Origin: Ruminococcaceae bacterium UBA1741 | Lineage (GTDB): Bacteria > Bacillota > Clostridia > Oscillospirales > Acutalibacteraceae | Assembly (NCBI GenBank): GCA_002315685.1 | Contig: DCHX01000007.1 | Span: 6,255 to 70,254 of the forward strand | Length of the DNA: 64,000 nucleotides | Direction of reading: 5' to 3' | In this document: positions 26,357-36,224 of the stretch, piece after piece | How positions within the stretch are numbered: the stretch's first letter is position 1 | How the letters are laid out: every line of letters starts with the position of its first letter | Program-made: the position numbers and the translations under genes | Notes under the pieces: generated by a model | Database searches by the model: none | What the model was told of the DNA's origin: nothing | Seen by the model: only the letters and a program-made list of their open reading frames with translations

Positions 26357-27748
26357 ATGAAAAAAACGTTAATTGTATTATTATCGATTTGTATAACCTG
26401 TGTGTCTTTGGCGGCGTGTAAAAAGGACGTAACAGAGCCTGAAAGTGTTGATGTTGTTTACGAGTATGAGTATGTTTCGGAAAATTCAAATTCAACCGAT
26501 AATACCGATACTTCTTCAAATGGAAAAAAACAAAAAAACAATATTGCAAGTCAAGCATCGGGAACAAACAGTAAAACCGATAAAACAACAAACAGCAAAC
26601 TAAAATCAACTGCAAAAGAAAGCCTAAGTCCTGCTGTTTCAAGTCCATCATCATTTTCGGGGGTTTCATATATGAATTATTATACAAAGCGTTCGAGTTT
26701 TAATAATACAATATATCGCTTACAAAACGACAAAAATTTGAAAATTGCATACATAGGCGGTTCGGTAACAGACGGAACGGGTGCACAAACAGCCAATGCC
26801 TGTTGGAGAGAAAAGGTAGGTAATTGGTTTTGTAAGGCTTTCCCAAATGCTGATATAGAGAATATCCGTGCATCAGTCGGAGGTACGGGTTCGGGCTTCG
26901 GAATGTACCGTATCGACAGTGATTTATTGCAAAAAAATGTTCCGGATTTGGTCTTTGTTGAATTTTCGGTAAACGATAATTTTCAAAAGTATACCGAATC
27001 CGAAGTGAAATGCCAGATTGAAACAATATATAAAAAGATTTATTCAAAAAATCCTTATGCCGAGATAGTAATGATTTATGTTACCGATAACGGTCGAGGA
27101 AACGATAACGTTGTAAAATGGCACGAAAGTATTGCTGAAAAATACAAAATCAATGCTATTTTCTTAAACGATTTAATTTATGATTATATGGATAAGGAAG
27201 GAAAGGAATTTTCTTATTATTTTGCCGACGGTGTTCATCCAAATGACAAGGGTTATGCTGTTTACTCAAACGGAATAATTGCTGTTTTGCAGTCGGAAAT
27301 TTGCGGAAATTCTGATGAAAAAATTGAAAAAAAACTTCCTAATGCGTCATCTGCATTAAAAATGAACGCTAATCTTTACAAAGCAACATCGGCAACGCAG
27401 ATAAAAACAACAGGGTTTAAAAAAGATACAAGCAAGTTTTCGTGGCTTGGTAATGTTTACGGAGGAAGCATAAGTGCAGATACATCAGACTGTACGGTGA
27501 CTATTTGTTTTAAGGGAACGGATTTAGGGATTCTTTGGGAAATGGGACCCGATATCGGAAGCATCGAATATACGGTTGACGGCAAATCAACTTATAAGGC
27601 AAATGGTTATTTGGATTATTCAAATCCTGTTGAGCTTATGCTTGCAAAGAACTTAGAATCGGGTGAGCATACAGTTAAAATCCGTACTGTTGACAGTAAA
27701 AAGAAATATGCTGTTTCTGCAATTTTGGTTGCAGGCGAATTGTTATAA
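26357..27748 (+). CDS. SGNH/GDSL-hydrolase lipoprotein 2
   Basis: This 463-residue paralog of the preceding gene has its lipobox at SLAAC (Cys21), the segment VVYEYEYV at 33-40 and a low-complexity linker. The catalytic blocks are GGSVTDG, GGTGSGFG, FSVNDNFQ and DGVHPNDKGY. It has the same C-terminal beta domain (VTICFKGTDLGILWEMG). AAGGAG precedes the ATG. Two divergent copies side by side suggest that two ester positions or two glycan lengths are handled. Acetyl-esterase activity is inference from family and context. Confidence 0.82.
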   Translation: MKKTLIVLLSICITCVSLAACKKDVTEPESVDVVYEYEYVSENSNSTDNTDTSSNGKKQKNNIASQASGTNSKTDKTTNSKLKSTAKESLSPAVSSPSSFSGVSYMNYYTKRSSFNNTIYRLQNDKNLKIAYIGGSVTDGTGAQTANACWREKVGNWFCKAFPNADIENIRASVGGTGSGFGMYRIDSDLLQKNVPDLVFVEFSVNDNFQKYTESEVKCQIETIYKKIYSKNPYAEIVMIYVTDNGRGNDNVVKWHESIAEKYKINAIFLNDLIYDYMDKEGKEFSYYFADGVHPNDKGYAVYSNGIIAVLQSEICGNSDEKIEKKLPNASSALKMNANLYKATSATQIKTTGFKKDTSKFSWLGNVYGGSISADTSDCTVTICFKGTDLGILWEMGPDIGSIEYTVDGKSTYKANGYLDYSNPVELMLAKNLESGEHTVKIRTVDSKKKYAVSAILVAGELL

Positions 27749-27774
27749 ATAAAAGTTCACAGGTGATAATCAAT

Positions 27775-28764
27775 ATGGGAAATCTTACAAATAAAGCACA
27801 ATGGGTTGACACAAGCGGTAATAAAATTCACGCACACGGCGGTTGTATTCAAAAATTCGGAGATTGGTATTATTGGTACGGCGAAAATCGAATGGATGAT
27901 ATATATGTCAGTTGTTACCGTTCAAAGGATTTAACGATTTGGGAATATCGTAATAATATTTTAACTATTCATTCTAAAACAGAAGCAGTTAAATATGAAA
28001 CCGATTTAATGCTTGTAAGGGATAAAGACGGCGATTACGGTCCTGTTCACGAATTAAATTTAAACCGTGTGGATCCGTTCAATAAGGTGAATATCGAAAG
28101 ACCAAAGGTAGTCTATAACGAAAAAACAAAAAAATATGTTATGTGGGCACATTTTGAAAACGGAGTTAATTATTCATGTGCAAGAGCCTGCGTTGCATCC
28201 TGTGATACACCCGACGGCGATTTTGTTTTTCACGGTAGTTTTAGTCCGCTTGGAAATATGTCAAGAGATTGCACTTTGTTTAAGGATGATGACGGCACTT
28301 GTTATTTTATTTCAAATGCAAGAGATAATATGGATATGATGATTTATAAGCTTACTGAGGATTATTTGTCGGTCGAAAAAGTCGTAAATAAGATTTTCGT
28401 ATCCCAAAATCGTGAAGCGCCTGTTGTGTTCAAGCATAATAATCTATATTATATGCTGACTTCATTTTGTTCGGGTTGGGAACCTAATCAGTGTATGTAT
28501 TCCTATGCAAAATCGCTCGACGGTGAATGGAAGCAACTTGAAAAGTGTGCTGATGAAATAACATACGATACACAGCCTGCTTTTTCAATAACTCTTGACG
28601 GAGGACAAATTTTGTATTTCGGTGACCATTGGAGCGGCGGTGAATATTTTTCTTCTTCCTATGTGGTTTTACCGCTTGAGTTTTATAATGATAACAGTAT
28701 TGATTTTAAATATGTTAATTCATTTAATATAGAAAACGGGAAATATCTCATAAAAGAAGATTAG
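27775..28764 (+). CDS. GH43-like glycoside hydrolase (possible beta-1,3-galactanase-type subfamily)
   Basis: This 330-residue protein is a five-bladed propeller hydrolase without a signal peptide, so cytoplasmic. Landmarks: WVDTSGNKIHAHGGC (candidate base Asp), YYWYGENR, ERPKVVYNEKTKKYVMW, SRDCTLFKDDDG, and REAPVVFKHNNLYYMLTS with the likely general acid Glu. This pattern resembles GH43 subfamilies that include exo-beta-1,3-galactanases (GH43_24), though substrate cannot be fixed from sequence alone. The ATG at 27775 has AGGTGAT eight bases upstream; the in-frame GTG at 27763 overlaps that site. It heads the cytoplasmic enzyme block. Confidence 0.75.
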   Translation: MGNLTNKAQWVDTSGNKIHAHGGCIQKFGDWYYWYGENRMDDIYVSCYRSKDLTIWEYRNNILTIHSKTEAVKYETDLMLVRDKDGDYGPVHELNLNRVDPFNKVNIERPKVVYNEKTKKYVMWAHFENGVNYSCARACVASCDTPDGDFVFHGSFSPLGNMSRDCTLFKDDDGTCYFISNARDNMDMMIYKLTEDYLSVEKVVNKIFVSQNREAPVVFKHNNLYYMLTSFCSGWEPNQCMYSYAKSLDGEWKQLEKCADEITYDTQPAFSITLDGGQILYFGDHWSGGEYFSSSYVVLPLEFYNDNSIDFKYVNSFNIENGKYLIKED

Positions 28765-28773
28765 AGGCGGATT

Positions 28774-30927
28774 ATGGATAAAAAACAATGCTTTGAAAAG
28801 GCAAACGAAATTCTATTAAAAATGAGCTTAAAGGAAAAAATCGGTCAGGTTACACAGATGTATTATTCGGGTGATAATTTTGACGAGATTTGCGAAGTTA
28901 TTAAAGAGATAAATCCCGGTTCGTTAATACTGGCAGGTTCGGCATTTGCGGGCAACGAAGAGCAAAATTCTGTTAAAAGGGAAAAGATAGACATATTGCA
29001 GGATTTAGCCGTAAATGAAACTGCAAACGGTATACCCATTCTTTTCGGAAGAGATGTCATTCACGGACATAGTGTTGTTTTCCCAAATCCTTTGAATATG
29101 GCGTGCTCATTTGATTATGATTTAGTACGGGAATGCTATGATGCGATAAGAGCTGAGGCAATCAATACGGGTATTAAATGGACTTTTGCTCCTATGATTG
29201 ACCTTGCAAGAGATCCTCGCTGGGGAAGAATTGTTGAGGGAACCGGTGAAGACCCGTATATTGGCGAATGTTACGCAAAAGCGGCAGTAAAAGGCTTTCA
29301 AACCGATGATATTTCAAACGAAAATGCGATGGCGGCTTGCGCAAAACACTTTGTTGGATATGGTGCTTCTGAGGGTGGCAGAGATTATAACCACACTGAA
29401 ATATCAGATTATCTTATGCAGAATGTTTATCTTTCATCATTCAGAGGAGCTGTTGAAGCGGATGTTGCAACCGTTATGAGCTCGTTTAATGATTTGAACG
29501 GTGTGCCTATGTCGGGAAATAAAAAAATGCTTACCGATGTGCTTAGAGGTCAATTGGGATTTGAAGGCTTTGTTGTAAGCGATTGGGACGCAATAAGACA
29601 AATGATGGCATTTAGTTTTTTTGCAGAAAGCAAAAAGCATGCAGCAGAGCTTGCCATTAATGCCGGCATTGATTTGGATATGGCAGATAATTGCTATTTG
29701 GAATCACTCGAAGAGCTGATAAATGAGAACAAGGTATCAGTAGATACTCTTGATGAAGCAGTCAAAAGAATTATTTATATCAAGTTAAGATTAGGTCTTT
29801 TTGACCATCCGAAAACCAAAATAGAGCAGTATTCCTTTGACAAACATTTAGCACTTTCTAAAAAAATGGCAGTAAACTCAATTGTTTTGCTTAAAAATGA
29901 TAATAATGTTCTTCCCTTATCAAAGAAATCCAAAATAGGGCTTGCCGGCCCGTATTTACATAACAAATCCGAATGGATAGGCTCTTGGGCGCTCGACCCT
30001 GATTATTCACTTCTGTCAACACCGTATGAAGCCATCAAAAAGGTTGCGCCTGATGCCGAAATATGTGTTAATCCCGATAATTGCAATGAAGAAATTTTGT
30101 ATTTGAGGGAATGCGACTGTATTGTTTTGTTTTTGGGAGAAAACCGAAGAATGACCGGGGAAGCAAACAGTGTTTCTAATCCGACGATTTCATCAATGCA
30201 ATTGGAACTTGTTAAAAGAGCAAAACTATCAGGTAAGCCTATTATTGGTGTTTTAGGCTACGCAAGACCGGTAGCTCTCGGAGAAGCAAAAGATTTATTT
30301 GATGCGATTCTATATGTTGGACATTGCGGAAGCTGTACTTCGGATGCTGTTGCAGATATTCTTTTCGGTGAGAGTGAGCCTTCGGGCAGGCTTTGTTTTA
30401 CACTTCCGTTTTCCATAGGACAAATTCCGATTTATTATAATATGCTTCCGGGTGCAAGACAGATAAGCGGATATTATAAAGACGAAAACCCATTTCATAG
30501 GAATTATCAAGACAGTGTCGGTTTTCCTGCCTTTCCGTTCGGATATGGGTTAGGTTATACTGAATTTTCATATAGTGATTTTAGAATTGATAAAACCGAA
30601 ATGTTACTTGACAAGTGTAAAGAAGGCGGAGAATTCACCGTTGAATTTACTGTTAAAAATATAGGAAATCGAAAAGGTAAAGTTGTTGCACAGTTATATA
30701 TTCACGATTTACTTGCAACCAGACTTCGCCCACTAAGAGTTTTAAGAGGATTTTTAAAACAGGAACTTGATGCGAAAGAAGAAAAAACCTTTAAATTTAA
30801 TATCGGTTATAAAGATTTAGGATTTTATTTAGAAGACGGTAGCTTTATTGCTGAAACAGGCGATTTTGAAATATATATAGGTGAAAATTGTTATGCCGAA
30901 AAGAAGTTTAATATTTCACTTATATAA
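28774..30927 (+). CDS. GH3 beta-glycosidase
   Basis: This 717-residue cytoplasmic enzyme has the usual three-part architecture: a TIM barrel with RDVIHG, DLARDPRWGR and KHFVGYG, the catalytic nucleophile in GFVVSDWD (Asp270), an alpha/beta sandwich (about 370-560) and a C-terminal fibronectin-like domain. It should release terminal beta-linked glucose or xylose from imported oligosaccharides. No signal peptide; nine-base gap from the GH43-like gene with AGAGGCGG before the ATG. The family is certain, the sugar preference is not. Confidence 0.92.
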   Translation: MDKKQCFEKANEILLKMSLKEKIGQVTQMYYSGDNFDEICEVIKEINPGSLILAGSAFAGNEEQNSVKREKIDILQDLAVNETANGIPILFGRDVIHGHSVVFPNPLNMACSFDYDLVRECYDAIRAEAINTGIKWTFAPMIDLARDPRWGRIVEGTGEDPYIGECYAKAAVKGFQTDDISNENAMAACAKHFVGYGASEGGRDYNHTEISDYLMQNVYLSSFRGAVEADVATVMSSFNDLNGVPMSGNKKMLTDVLRGQLGFEGFVVSDWDAIRQMMAFSFFAESKKHAAELAINAGIDLDMADNCYLESLEELINENKVSVDTLDEAVKRIIYIKLRLGLFDHPKTKIEQYSFDKHLALSKKMAVNSIVLLKNDNNVLPLSKKSKIGLAGPYLHNKSEWIGSWALDPDYSLLSTPYEAIKKVAPDAEICVNPDNCNEEILYLRECDCIVLFLGENRRMTGEANSVSNPTISSMQLELVKRAKLSGKPIIGVLGYARPVALGEAKDLFDAILYVGHCGSCTSDAVADILFGESEPSGRLCFTLPFSIGQIPIYYNMLPGARQISGYYKDENPFHRNYQDSVGFPAFPFGYGLGYTEFSYSDFRIDKTEMLLDKCKEGGEFTVEFTVKNIGNRKGKVVAQLYIHDLLATRLRPLRVLRGFLKQELDAKEEKTFKFNIGYKDLGFYLEDGSFIAETGDFEIYIGENCYAEKKFNISLI

Positions 30928-31076
30928 CTGGAGTTTAGCGTGAAAAATTACGTTAAAAATATAAAGATGCTTGTTTCTTGCTCCTTTGTGGCAACCGAAA
31001 CAGATGTGATATAAAAATCTGTATTTCAGTGGTTTTTTGTTACATTTTGTGTCTTGGAAAGAAAATGGTGATTTTT

Positions 31077-33263
31077 ATGAGCATTATGTTTGATTGTGAA
31101 AAAAAGTATTTTTGCTTAAATACAAATAATACATCTTATATTATGGGTATAGCGGCAGACGGAATTTTAACACATATTTATTATGGGGCAAAAATCGGAG
31201 GCACATTAAATTTTAATGGTATTTACTCCGATTTTATAACAAAAAGCTTTTGCCCAAATTATGACAGAGATTTTTTTGATATTCATATGGGAGCAATTTA
31301 TCGAGAATATCCTGAATATTGCGGTTCGGATTATAGGAATTGCGCAATAAAGGTTAAATATCCTGACGGTTCAAGAGTAACAAGACTTTTGTATAAAGGT
31401 CACGAAATTATCAATGGAAAGCCAAACCTTTGCGGTCTTCCGTGCACCTATGTTGAGGATAATTCAAAAGCCGAAACGCTGAAAATTGTTTTGAAGGACC
31501 TATATTCCGATTTGTATGTTGAGTTGCTTTACACAGTTATAGATGGAATTGATGCTATAATGAGAAGCAGCAGAATTATTAACAAATCAGACAACAATAT
31601 TATATTGGATACTGCATTAAGCGCTTCAATCGATTGCTTTAATGAAGGCTTTGATATGACCTATTTTACAGGCGCTTGGGGCAGAGAAAGGCATATAAAA
31701 AGACAAAGCGTTCCTCAGGGTGTTTTTTCGTTAGACAGTAAACGAGGTGCTACAGGGCATGATAGCAATCCGTTTGTTGCACTTTCGGAAAAAAATGCTG
31801 ATGAAAACAAAGGAAATGTTTTGGGAATAAACTTGATATATTCTGGAGATTTCGAAGTGGGCATTCAGTCCGATGAGGATTCTCTAAGGGCTTATATCGG
31901 AATAAATCCCTACGATTTTTCATGGGTTTTATTGCCAAATGAAAGTTTTCAAACACCTGAGGCCGTTTTTGTTTATTCATCAAATGGTTTCGGTGAAATG
32001 TCAAGAACATTTCATAAGCTTTACAGAAATAATCTATGTCGTGGTATGTATAGAGACTCGATCCGTCCTGTTTTAATAAATAATTGGGAAGCAACATATT
32101 TTGATTTTGACGAGAAAAAAATAGTCGCACTTGCTTCAAAGGCAGCCGAATGCGGAATAGAATTAATGGTGCTTGATGACGGTTGGTTCGGAACAAGAAA
32201 CGGTGAGAGTGGCTCTCTCGGCGATTGGACACCGAATCTAACAAAGCTTCCTGAAGGATTAAAAGGATTAGCTGAGAAGATTGAAAAATTAGGTATGAAA
32301 TTCGGCATTTGGATGGAGCCGGAAATGGTTTCTCCGGACAGTTATTTATATAGAAATCATCCCGAATGGTGTTTGCACGAAAAAGGCAAATTAAAAAGCG
32401 AAGGCAGAAATCAGTATATCTTAGATTTGTCAAGGCAAGAGGTTTGCGATTATGTATTAAATTCTGTAAGAAATGTGTTGCGAAGTGCAAATATATCTTA
32501 TTTAAAATGGGATATGAACAGAAATATGTCAGAAGTCGGCTCGGCAGGTTTTGATGGCTTACATCAGGGTGAGGTACGACATAGATATATATTAGGCCTT
32601 TACGGAATTTTAGAAAAGCTGACATCTGAGTTTCCTGATGTTCTTTTTGAGGGATGTTCAGGCGGCGGCGGAAGATTTGACCCGGGAATGCTTTTTTACA
32701 TGCCGCAAATTTGGACGAGCGATGATACCGATGCTGTTGAACGGCTTTATATTCAATATGGAACAAGTTTTGTTTATCCTTCGTCAACGATGGGAGCTCA
32801 TGTTTCTGCCGTTCCAAATCATCAAACAGGGCGTTTGACACCTTTTGATATGCGTGGAAAGGTCGCAATGTGCGGAAGATTCGGATATGAATTAAATTTG
32901 TTTGAATTATCCGACGACGAAATAAAAGCTGTTAAACAACAGGTTTGTAATTATAAAGAAATAGAGCAGGTGATTCATAAGGGCGATTTATATAGATTGG
33001 CTTCTCCATTTGAGAACGAATATACTTCATTTGAGTTTATTTCACCTGAAAAAGACAAGATAATACTGTTTTATTTTAATATTAAGTGTTTTCCATGTGT
33101 TTCTCCGAGAGTTGTTAAGCTTTGTGGGTTAGATGAAAAATCACAATACAGAAATACCCAAACCGGAGAGGTGTACACCGGTGACATTTTAATGAATATG
33201 GGTATGCTCTTTGAAAGAAATAAGGATTGTATTTCTCAAATGCTCATATTTGAAAAGATTTAG
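31077..33263 (+). CDS. GH36 alpha-galactosidase
   Basis: This 728-residue cytoplasmic enzyme removes alpha-galactose branches. The start at 31077 matches the family N-terminus (MSIMFDCEKKYFCLNT) and has GGTGA six bases upstream; the ATG at 31065 is an alternative. The barrel carries DDGWFGTR, FGIWMEPEMV, the nucleophile in YLKWDMNRN (Asp479) and the acid/base in TSDDTDAVERL (Asp549), which correspond well to the known catalytic pair of bacterial GH36 enzymes. The 149-bp gap before it contains a loose stem-loop and no clear promoter. A degraded fragment of a second copy lies at 40727. Confidence 0.93.
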   Translation: MSIMFDCEKKYFCLNTNNTSYIMGIAADGILTHIYYGAKIGGTLNFNGIYSDFITKSFCPNYDRDFFDIHMGAIYREYPEYCGSDYRNCAIKVKYPDGSRVTRLLYKGHEIINGKPNLCGLPCTYVEDNSKAETLKIVLKDLYSDLYVELLYTVIDGIDAIMRSSRIINKSDNNIILDTALSASIDCFNEGFDMTYFTGAWGRERHIKRQSVPQGVFSLDSKRGATGHDSNPFVALSEKNADENKGNVLGINLIYSGDFEVGIQSDEDSLRAYIGINPYDFSWVLLPNESFQTPEAVFVYSSNGFGEMSRTFHKLYRNNLCRGMYRDSIRPVLINNWEATYFDFDEKKIVALASKAAECGIELMVLDDGWFGTRNGESGSLGDWTPNLTKLPEGLKGLAEKIEKLGMKFGIWMEPEMVSPDSYLYRNHPEWCLHEKGKLKSEGRNQYILDLSRQEVCDYVLNSVRNVLRSANISYLKWDMNRNMSEVGSAGFDGLHQGEVRHRYILGLYGILEKLTSEFPDVLFEGCSGGGGRFDPGMLFYMPQIWTSDDTDAVERLYIQYGTSFVYPSSTMGAHVSAVPNHQTGRLTPFDMRGKVAMCGRFGYELNLFELSDDEIKAVKQQVCNYKEIEQVIHKGDLYRLASPFENEYTSFEFISPEKDKIILFYFNIKCFPCVSPRVVKLCGLDEKSQYRNTQTGEVYTGDILMNMGMLFERNKDCISQMLIFEKI

Positions 33264-33274
33264 GTGATGAGTTA

Positions 33275-34174
33275 ATGGAAGGAACGATATTTAAAATTCA
33301 AAGGTTTTGTACCGATGACGGACCGGGAATACGAACAACGGTATTTTTTAAGGGTTGTCCTTTGCGTTGTAGATGGTGTCACAATCCCGAATCTCAATCA
33401 TTTAAGCCTCAACTTATGTATAACGGTGAGTTATGTGTTAATTGCGGAAGATGTATTGAGCGGTGTCCAAAAGGGTGTCATTCTTTTGAAGAATTTTCGC
33501 ATTCTTTTAAGTCGGAAAATTGCATTGCATGTGGAAAATGTATAGCGGTTGGATGTAATTCACTGTCTGTTTCAGGATACAATATATCTACTCAAAAGGT
33601 ATTAGACGAGGTTTTAAAGGACAAAATATTTTATGATTCGTCATCGGGAGGTCTTACGCTTTCTGGCGGAGAGCCGTTTGCACAGTATGATTTTGCAAAT
33701 GAATTGTTGCAGAAAGCAAAAGAGAATAATATACATACCTGCGTCGAAACCTGTGGATATTTGAGAGATGATAAACTAAAAGCTATTATTCCTTTGGTGG
33801 ATTTGTTTTTAATCGATTATAAAGAAACAGATAGTCAAAAGCATAAAGAATTTACCGGCGTTGAAAATGAAATAATAATTAAAAACATCAAATCTATTGA
33901 TGATAATGGCGGTAAAATTGTTTTGCGATGTCCTATTATTCCGGGACTTAATAATACGGATTTTCATTTAAAGGGAATTGCGGATTTAACATCGAATCTT
34001 AAAAATATCGAAAGAATAGAGCTTGAACCGTATCATAATTTTGGCGTAGACAAATACAAAAATCTTTGTATGAAATATTCGTGTAAAGATGTCAATGTAC
34101 CGACTGAGGATGAAAAACAATCTTGGGTAAAGTTAATTAAATCATTTACCGATGTTCCGGTTAAGTGCTTTTAA
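33275..34174 (+). CDS. Glycyl-radical enzyme activating protein (radical SAM)
   Basis: This 299-residue radical SAM enzyme should install the glycyl radical on the product of the next gene. It has the CX3CX2C cluster site CPLRCRWC (Cys28, 32, 35) and a ferredoxin-like insert with two four-cysteine sets (Cys54/57/60/64 and Cys83/86/89/94), as in activases of non-PFL glycyl-radical enzymes. SGGEPFAQ marks the SAM-binding region. It begins 11 bases after the alpha-galactosidase gene. Function as activase is firm from sequence plus its partner. Confidence 0.93.
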   Translation: MEGTIFKIQRFCTDDGPGIRTTVFFKGCPLRCRWCHNPESQSFKPQLMYNGELCVNCGRCIERCPKGCHSFEEFSHSFKSENCIACGKCIAVGCNSLSVSGYNISTQKVLDEVLKDKIFYDSSSGGLTLSGGEPFAQYDFANELLQKAKENNIHTCVETCGYLRDDKLKAIIPLVDLFLIDYKETDSQKHKEFTGVENEIIIKNIKSIDDNGGKIVLRCPIIPGLNNTDFHLKGIADLTSNLKNIERIELEPYHNFGVDKYKNLCMKYSCKDVNVPTEDEKQSWVKLIKSFTDVPVKCF

Positions 34175-34202
34175 AAAATATAATTTAGAAAGGGTTATAA
34201 TA

Positions 34203-36206
34203 ATGAATGCATTAGACAAATTGCGTGATGATATTTTTCTTTCAGACAATAATGCTTGCTTTATTGAACGCGACAGAATTTTATCATCAATAGAAAAATT
34301 AGATGAGGACAAAAACGCACCCGATTATTTTCAAAGGGTTTTTGCAAGAGTTCTCGATAACGTTTCTACACCGATAAACGAAAATGATTATTTTGTGGGT
34401 AGAGTGGTAGAAGGATTACCCGAAGAAGGCGTTTCTTCGCCTAATACGCTCCTTTTGAGCACGGGTCATATGAGCTTTAACTACGAGAAAATTTTAAAAA
34501 TCGGACTAGACGGTATTTTAAGCGAAATAAATGAAAATGCAAATAGGCTTGGCGATAAAAAATCAAAAGAATATGCCGATAATGCAAAAATAGTTGTTGA
34601 TGCAATAAGCCGTTTTATGTTGAGATATGCCGATGAAGCAGAAAAATATGGTAAAACAAAATGTGCCGCTGCTTTGAGATTGGTTTCTCATAAAGGCGCA
34701 AACGATTATTTTTCGGCTTTGCAATTAATTTGGATGTTGCATATGATAGCATCGTGCTATATGGGAAATCGCGATTATGCCTTTGGAAGATTTGACCAAT
34801 TTATGTATCCTTATTACAAAGAGGCATTGGATAATGGCGCAACACGCAACGAACTAACAGAATTATTAGCAGGTTTTTTTGTAAAAACAGATGAAATCTG
34901 CGGTAGAGGAACATGGAATTATCAGCCAAAGCCGATTCTTCCTCAAGCTTCAAAACAGTATATAAACATCGGAGGAGAAAATCCCAACGAGTTTTCACAG
35001 GTTGTTCTTGATGCGGCTGTTTTGCTTAATTTAGCTCAACCTCAGATTACTGTTCTTTTAAAGCCGGAGGCAGATAAAGCATTTACCCAAAAAGTTTTTG
35101 AATCAATGGCGGTTGTTGTTGACAGTCTGCATATTTACAATTACGAACTGATTAAAAAAGCTTTGATAAATAAGGGTATCCCTGAGGATGTTGCTTCTGA
35201 TTATACTTTTTCTGCTTGTTGCACATTTGATTTGAATTACAGAAATATCCGCGAAGAATATTATTCGCCGTCTGTTCCGCTTTTATGTGAAACTTTAAAT
35301 GACCGTGAGTATTCTTCTATTGAGGATATACTAAAGGTTTACGGTGAAAAATTTAAGGACAATATTGAGCAAGCGATAACAAATATGATACATTGTAGGG
35401 ATGATTTATTCGCAAGAATGGCATTTGCGGTTGATTCTTTGTTCATAAGTGAATGTAATAATCGTTGTCGCTCAATTCTTGAGGGTGGTCTTGAATACCG
35501 TGTCTTTAATGTGTTTATTCCCGGAATCGCAACAATCGGAGATTCCCTTGCAGCCATTGATGAAATTGTATTCAAGCAAAAAAGATTTTCATACAAAGAA
35601 TTTATGGATATTGTAAATTCAAACTATGACGGTAACGAGGAATTAAGACTTGAGCTTACTAATATGACCAAATTCGGAAATGATACGGAATATGACAAAT
35701 ATGCCGTTATGGCGGGAAAATATTTGCTTGATGCCATTGATGAATTGAAATTTGATTCGAATGTATTGATTGCTCCGGGATTTTATTCGCTTGAAAGAGA
35801 AAATTCATCTGCAGCTCAGATAGGTGCTACACCCGACGGAAGAAAAGCAGGGGAGGCATTCAGTGAAAATCAGTCGCCTGTATACGGCGGAGATAAAAAC
35901 GGCATAACCGCTTTGCTTAAAAGCCTTGCGTCATTACCGTTTAACCGTACGGTAACCGGAGGATTAAATTTAACATTTTCAAGAAAAATCGATGAAAACA
36001 TTTTGTCTTCATTAGTGTTGTCTTATTTCAAGATGGGAGGATTTCATGTCGGTATAACCGTACTCGATAGAGAAAAGCTTAAGGATGCAATGGTTAATCC
36101 TGAAAAATATAAAAGCTTAACTGTCAGATTGTACGGATTTAGCGAATACTTTATCAGCTTGCCTAAATGGCAACAGGAAGCGGTATTAAACAGAACCGAG
36201 TATTGA
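34203..36206 (+). CDS. Glycyl-radical enzyme of unknown substrate
   Basis: This 667-residue enzyme is shorter than the usual 750-850. The radical-bearing loop is present at the C-terminus (VRLYGFSEYF, Gly645), as are TPDGRKAGE and the closing NRTE. The active-site cysteines are a tandem pair, FSACCTFDL (Cys339-Cys340), as in pyruvate formate-lyase. The Cys-x-Glu pattern of the diol-dehydratase, choline-lyase and decarboxylase groups is absent. The start at 34203 has AAAGGG nine bases upstream; the in-frame ATG at 34152 overlaps the activase gene. No CoA- or microcompartment-related genes are nearby. With DeoC, a dehydrogenase, a kinase and a lactonase downstream it probably acts in sugar, polyol or sugar-acid catabolism. 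Confidence 0.85.
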   Translation: MNALDKLRDDIFLSDNNACFIERDRILSSIEKLDEDKNAPDYFQRVFARVLDNVSTPINENDYFVGRVVEGLPEEGVSSPNTLLLSTGHMSFNYEKILKIGLDGILSEINENANRLGDKKSKEYADNAKIVVDAISRFMLRYADEAEKYGKTKCAAALRLVSHKGANDYFSALQLIWMLHMIASCYMGNRDYAFGRFDQFMYPYYKEALDNGATRNELTELLAGFFVKTDEICGRGTWNYQPKPILPQASKQYINIGGENPNEFSQVVLDAAVLLNLAQPQITVLLKPEADKAFTQKVFESMAVVVDSLHIYNYELIKKALINKGIPEDVASDYTFSACCTFDLNYRNIREEYYSPSVPLLCETLNDREYSSIEDILKVYGEKFKDNIEQAITNMIHCRDDLFARMAFAVDSLFISECNNRCRSILEGGLEYRVFNVFIPGIATIGDSLAAIDEIVFKQKRFSYKEFMDIVNSNYDGNEELRLELTNMTKFGNDTEYDKYAVMAGKYLLDAIDELKFDSNVLIAPGFYSLERENSSAAQIGATPDGRKAGEAFSENQSPVYGGDKNGITALLKSLASLPFNRTVTGGLNLTFSRKIDENILSSLVLSYFKMGGFHVGITVLDREKLKDAMVNPEKYKSLTVRLYGFSEYFISLPKWQQEAVLNRTEY

Positions 36207-36224
36207 TAGGAGGAAAACAAATAA

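Noticed and set aside
30928..31076. Gap before the alpha-galactosidase gene as a separate transcription start
   Set aside because: The -35 candidates are poor, and the stem (ACAGAT/ATCTGT) is short; read-through from the GH3 gene is simpler.
31750..32868. A 372-codon open frame on the minus strand inside the alpha-galactosidase gene
   Set aside because: It lies antisense to an intact GH36 gene with all catalytic residues, has no ribosome site, and its sequence is low-quality (rich in His, Phe, Arg).
34152..34202. Longer version of the glycyl-radical enzyme from an upstream in-frame ATG
   Set aside because: The extension overlaps the activase gene and lacks a ribosome site; AAAGGG points to 34203.
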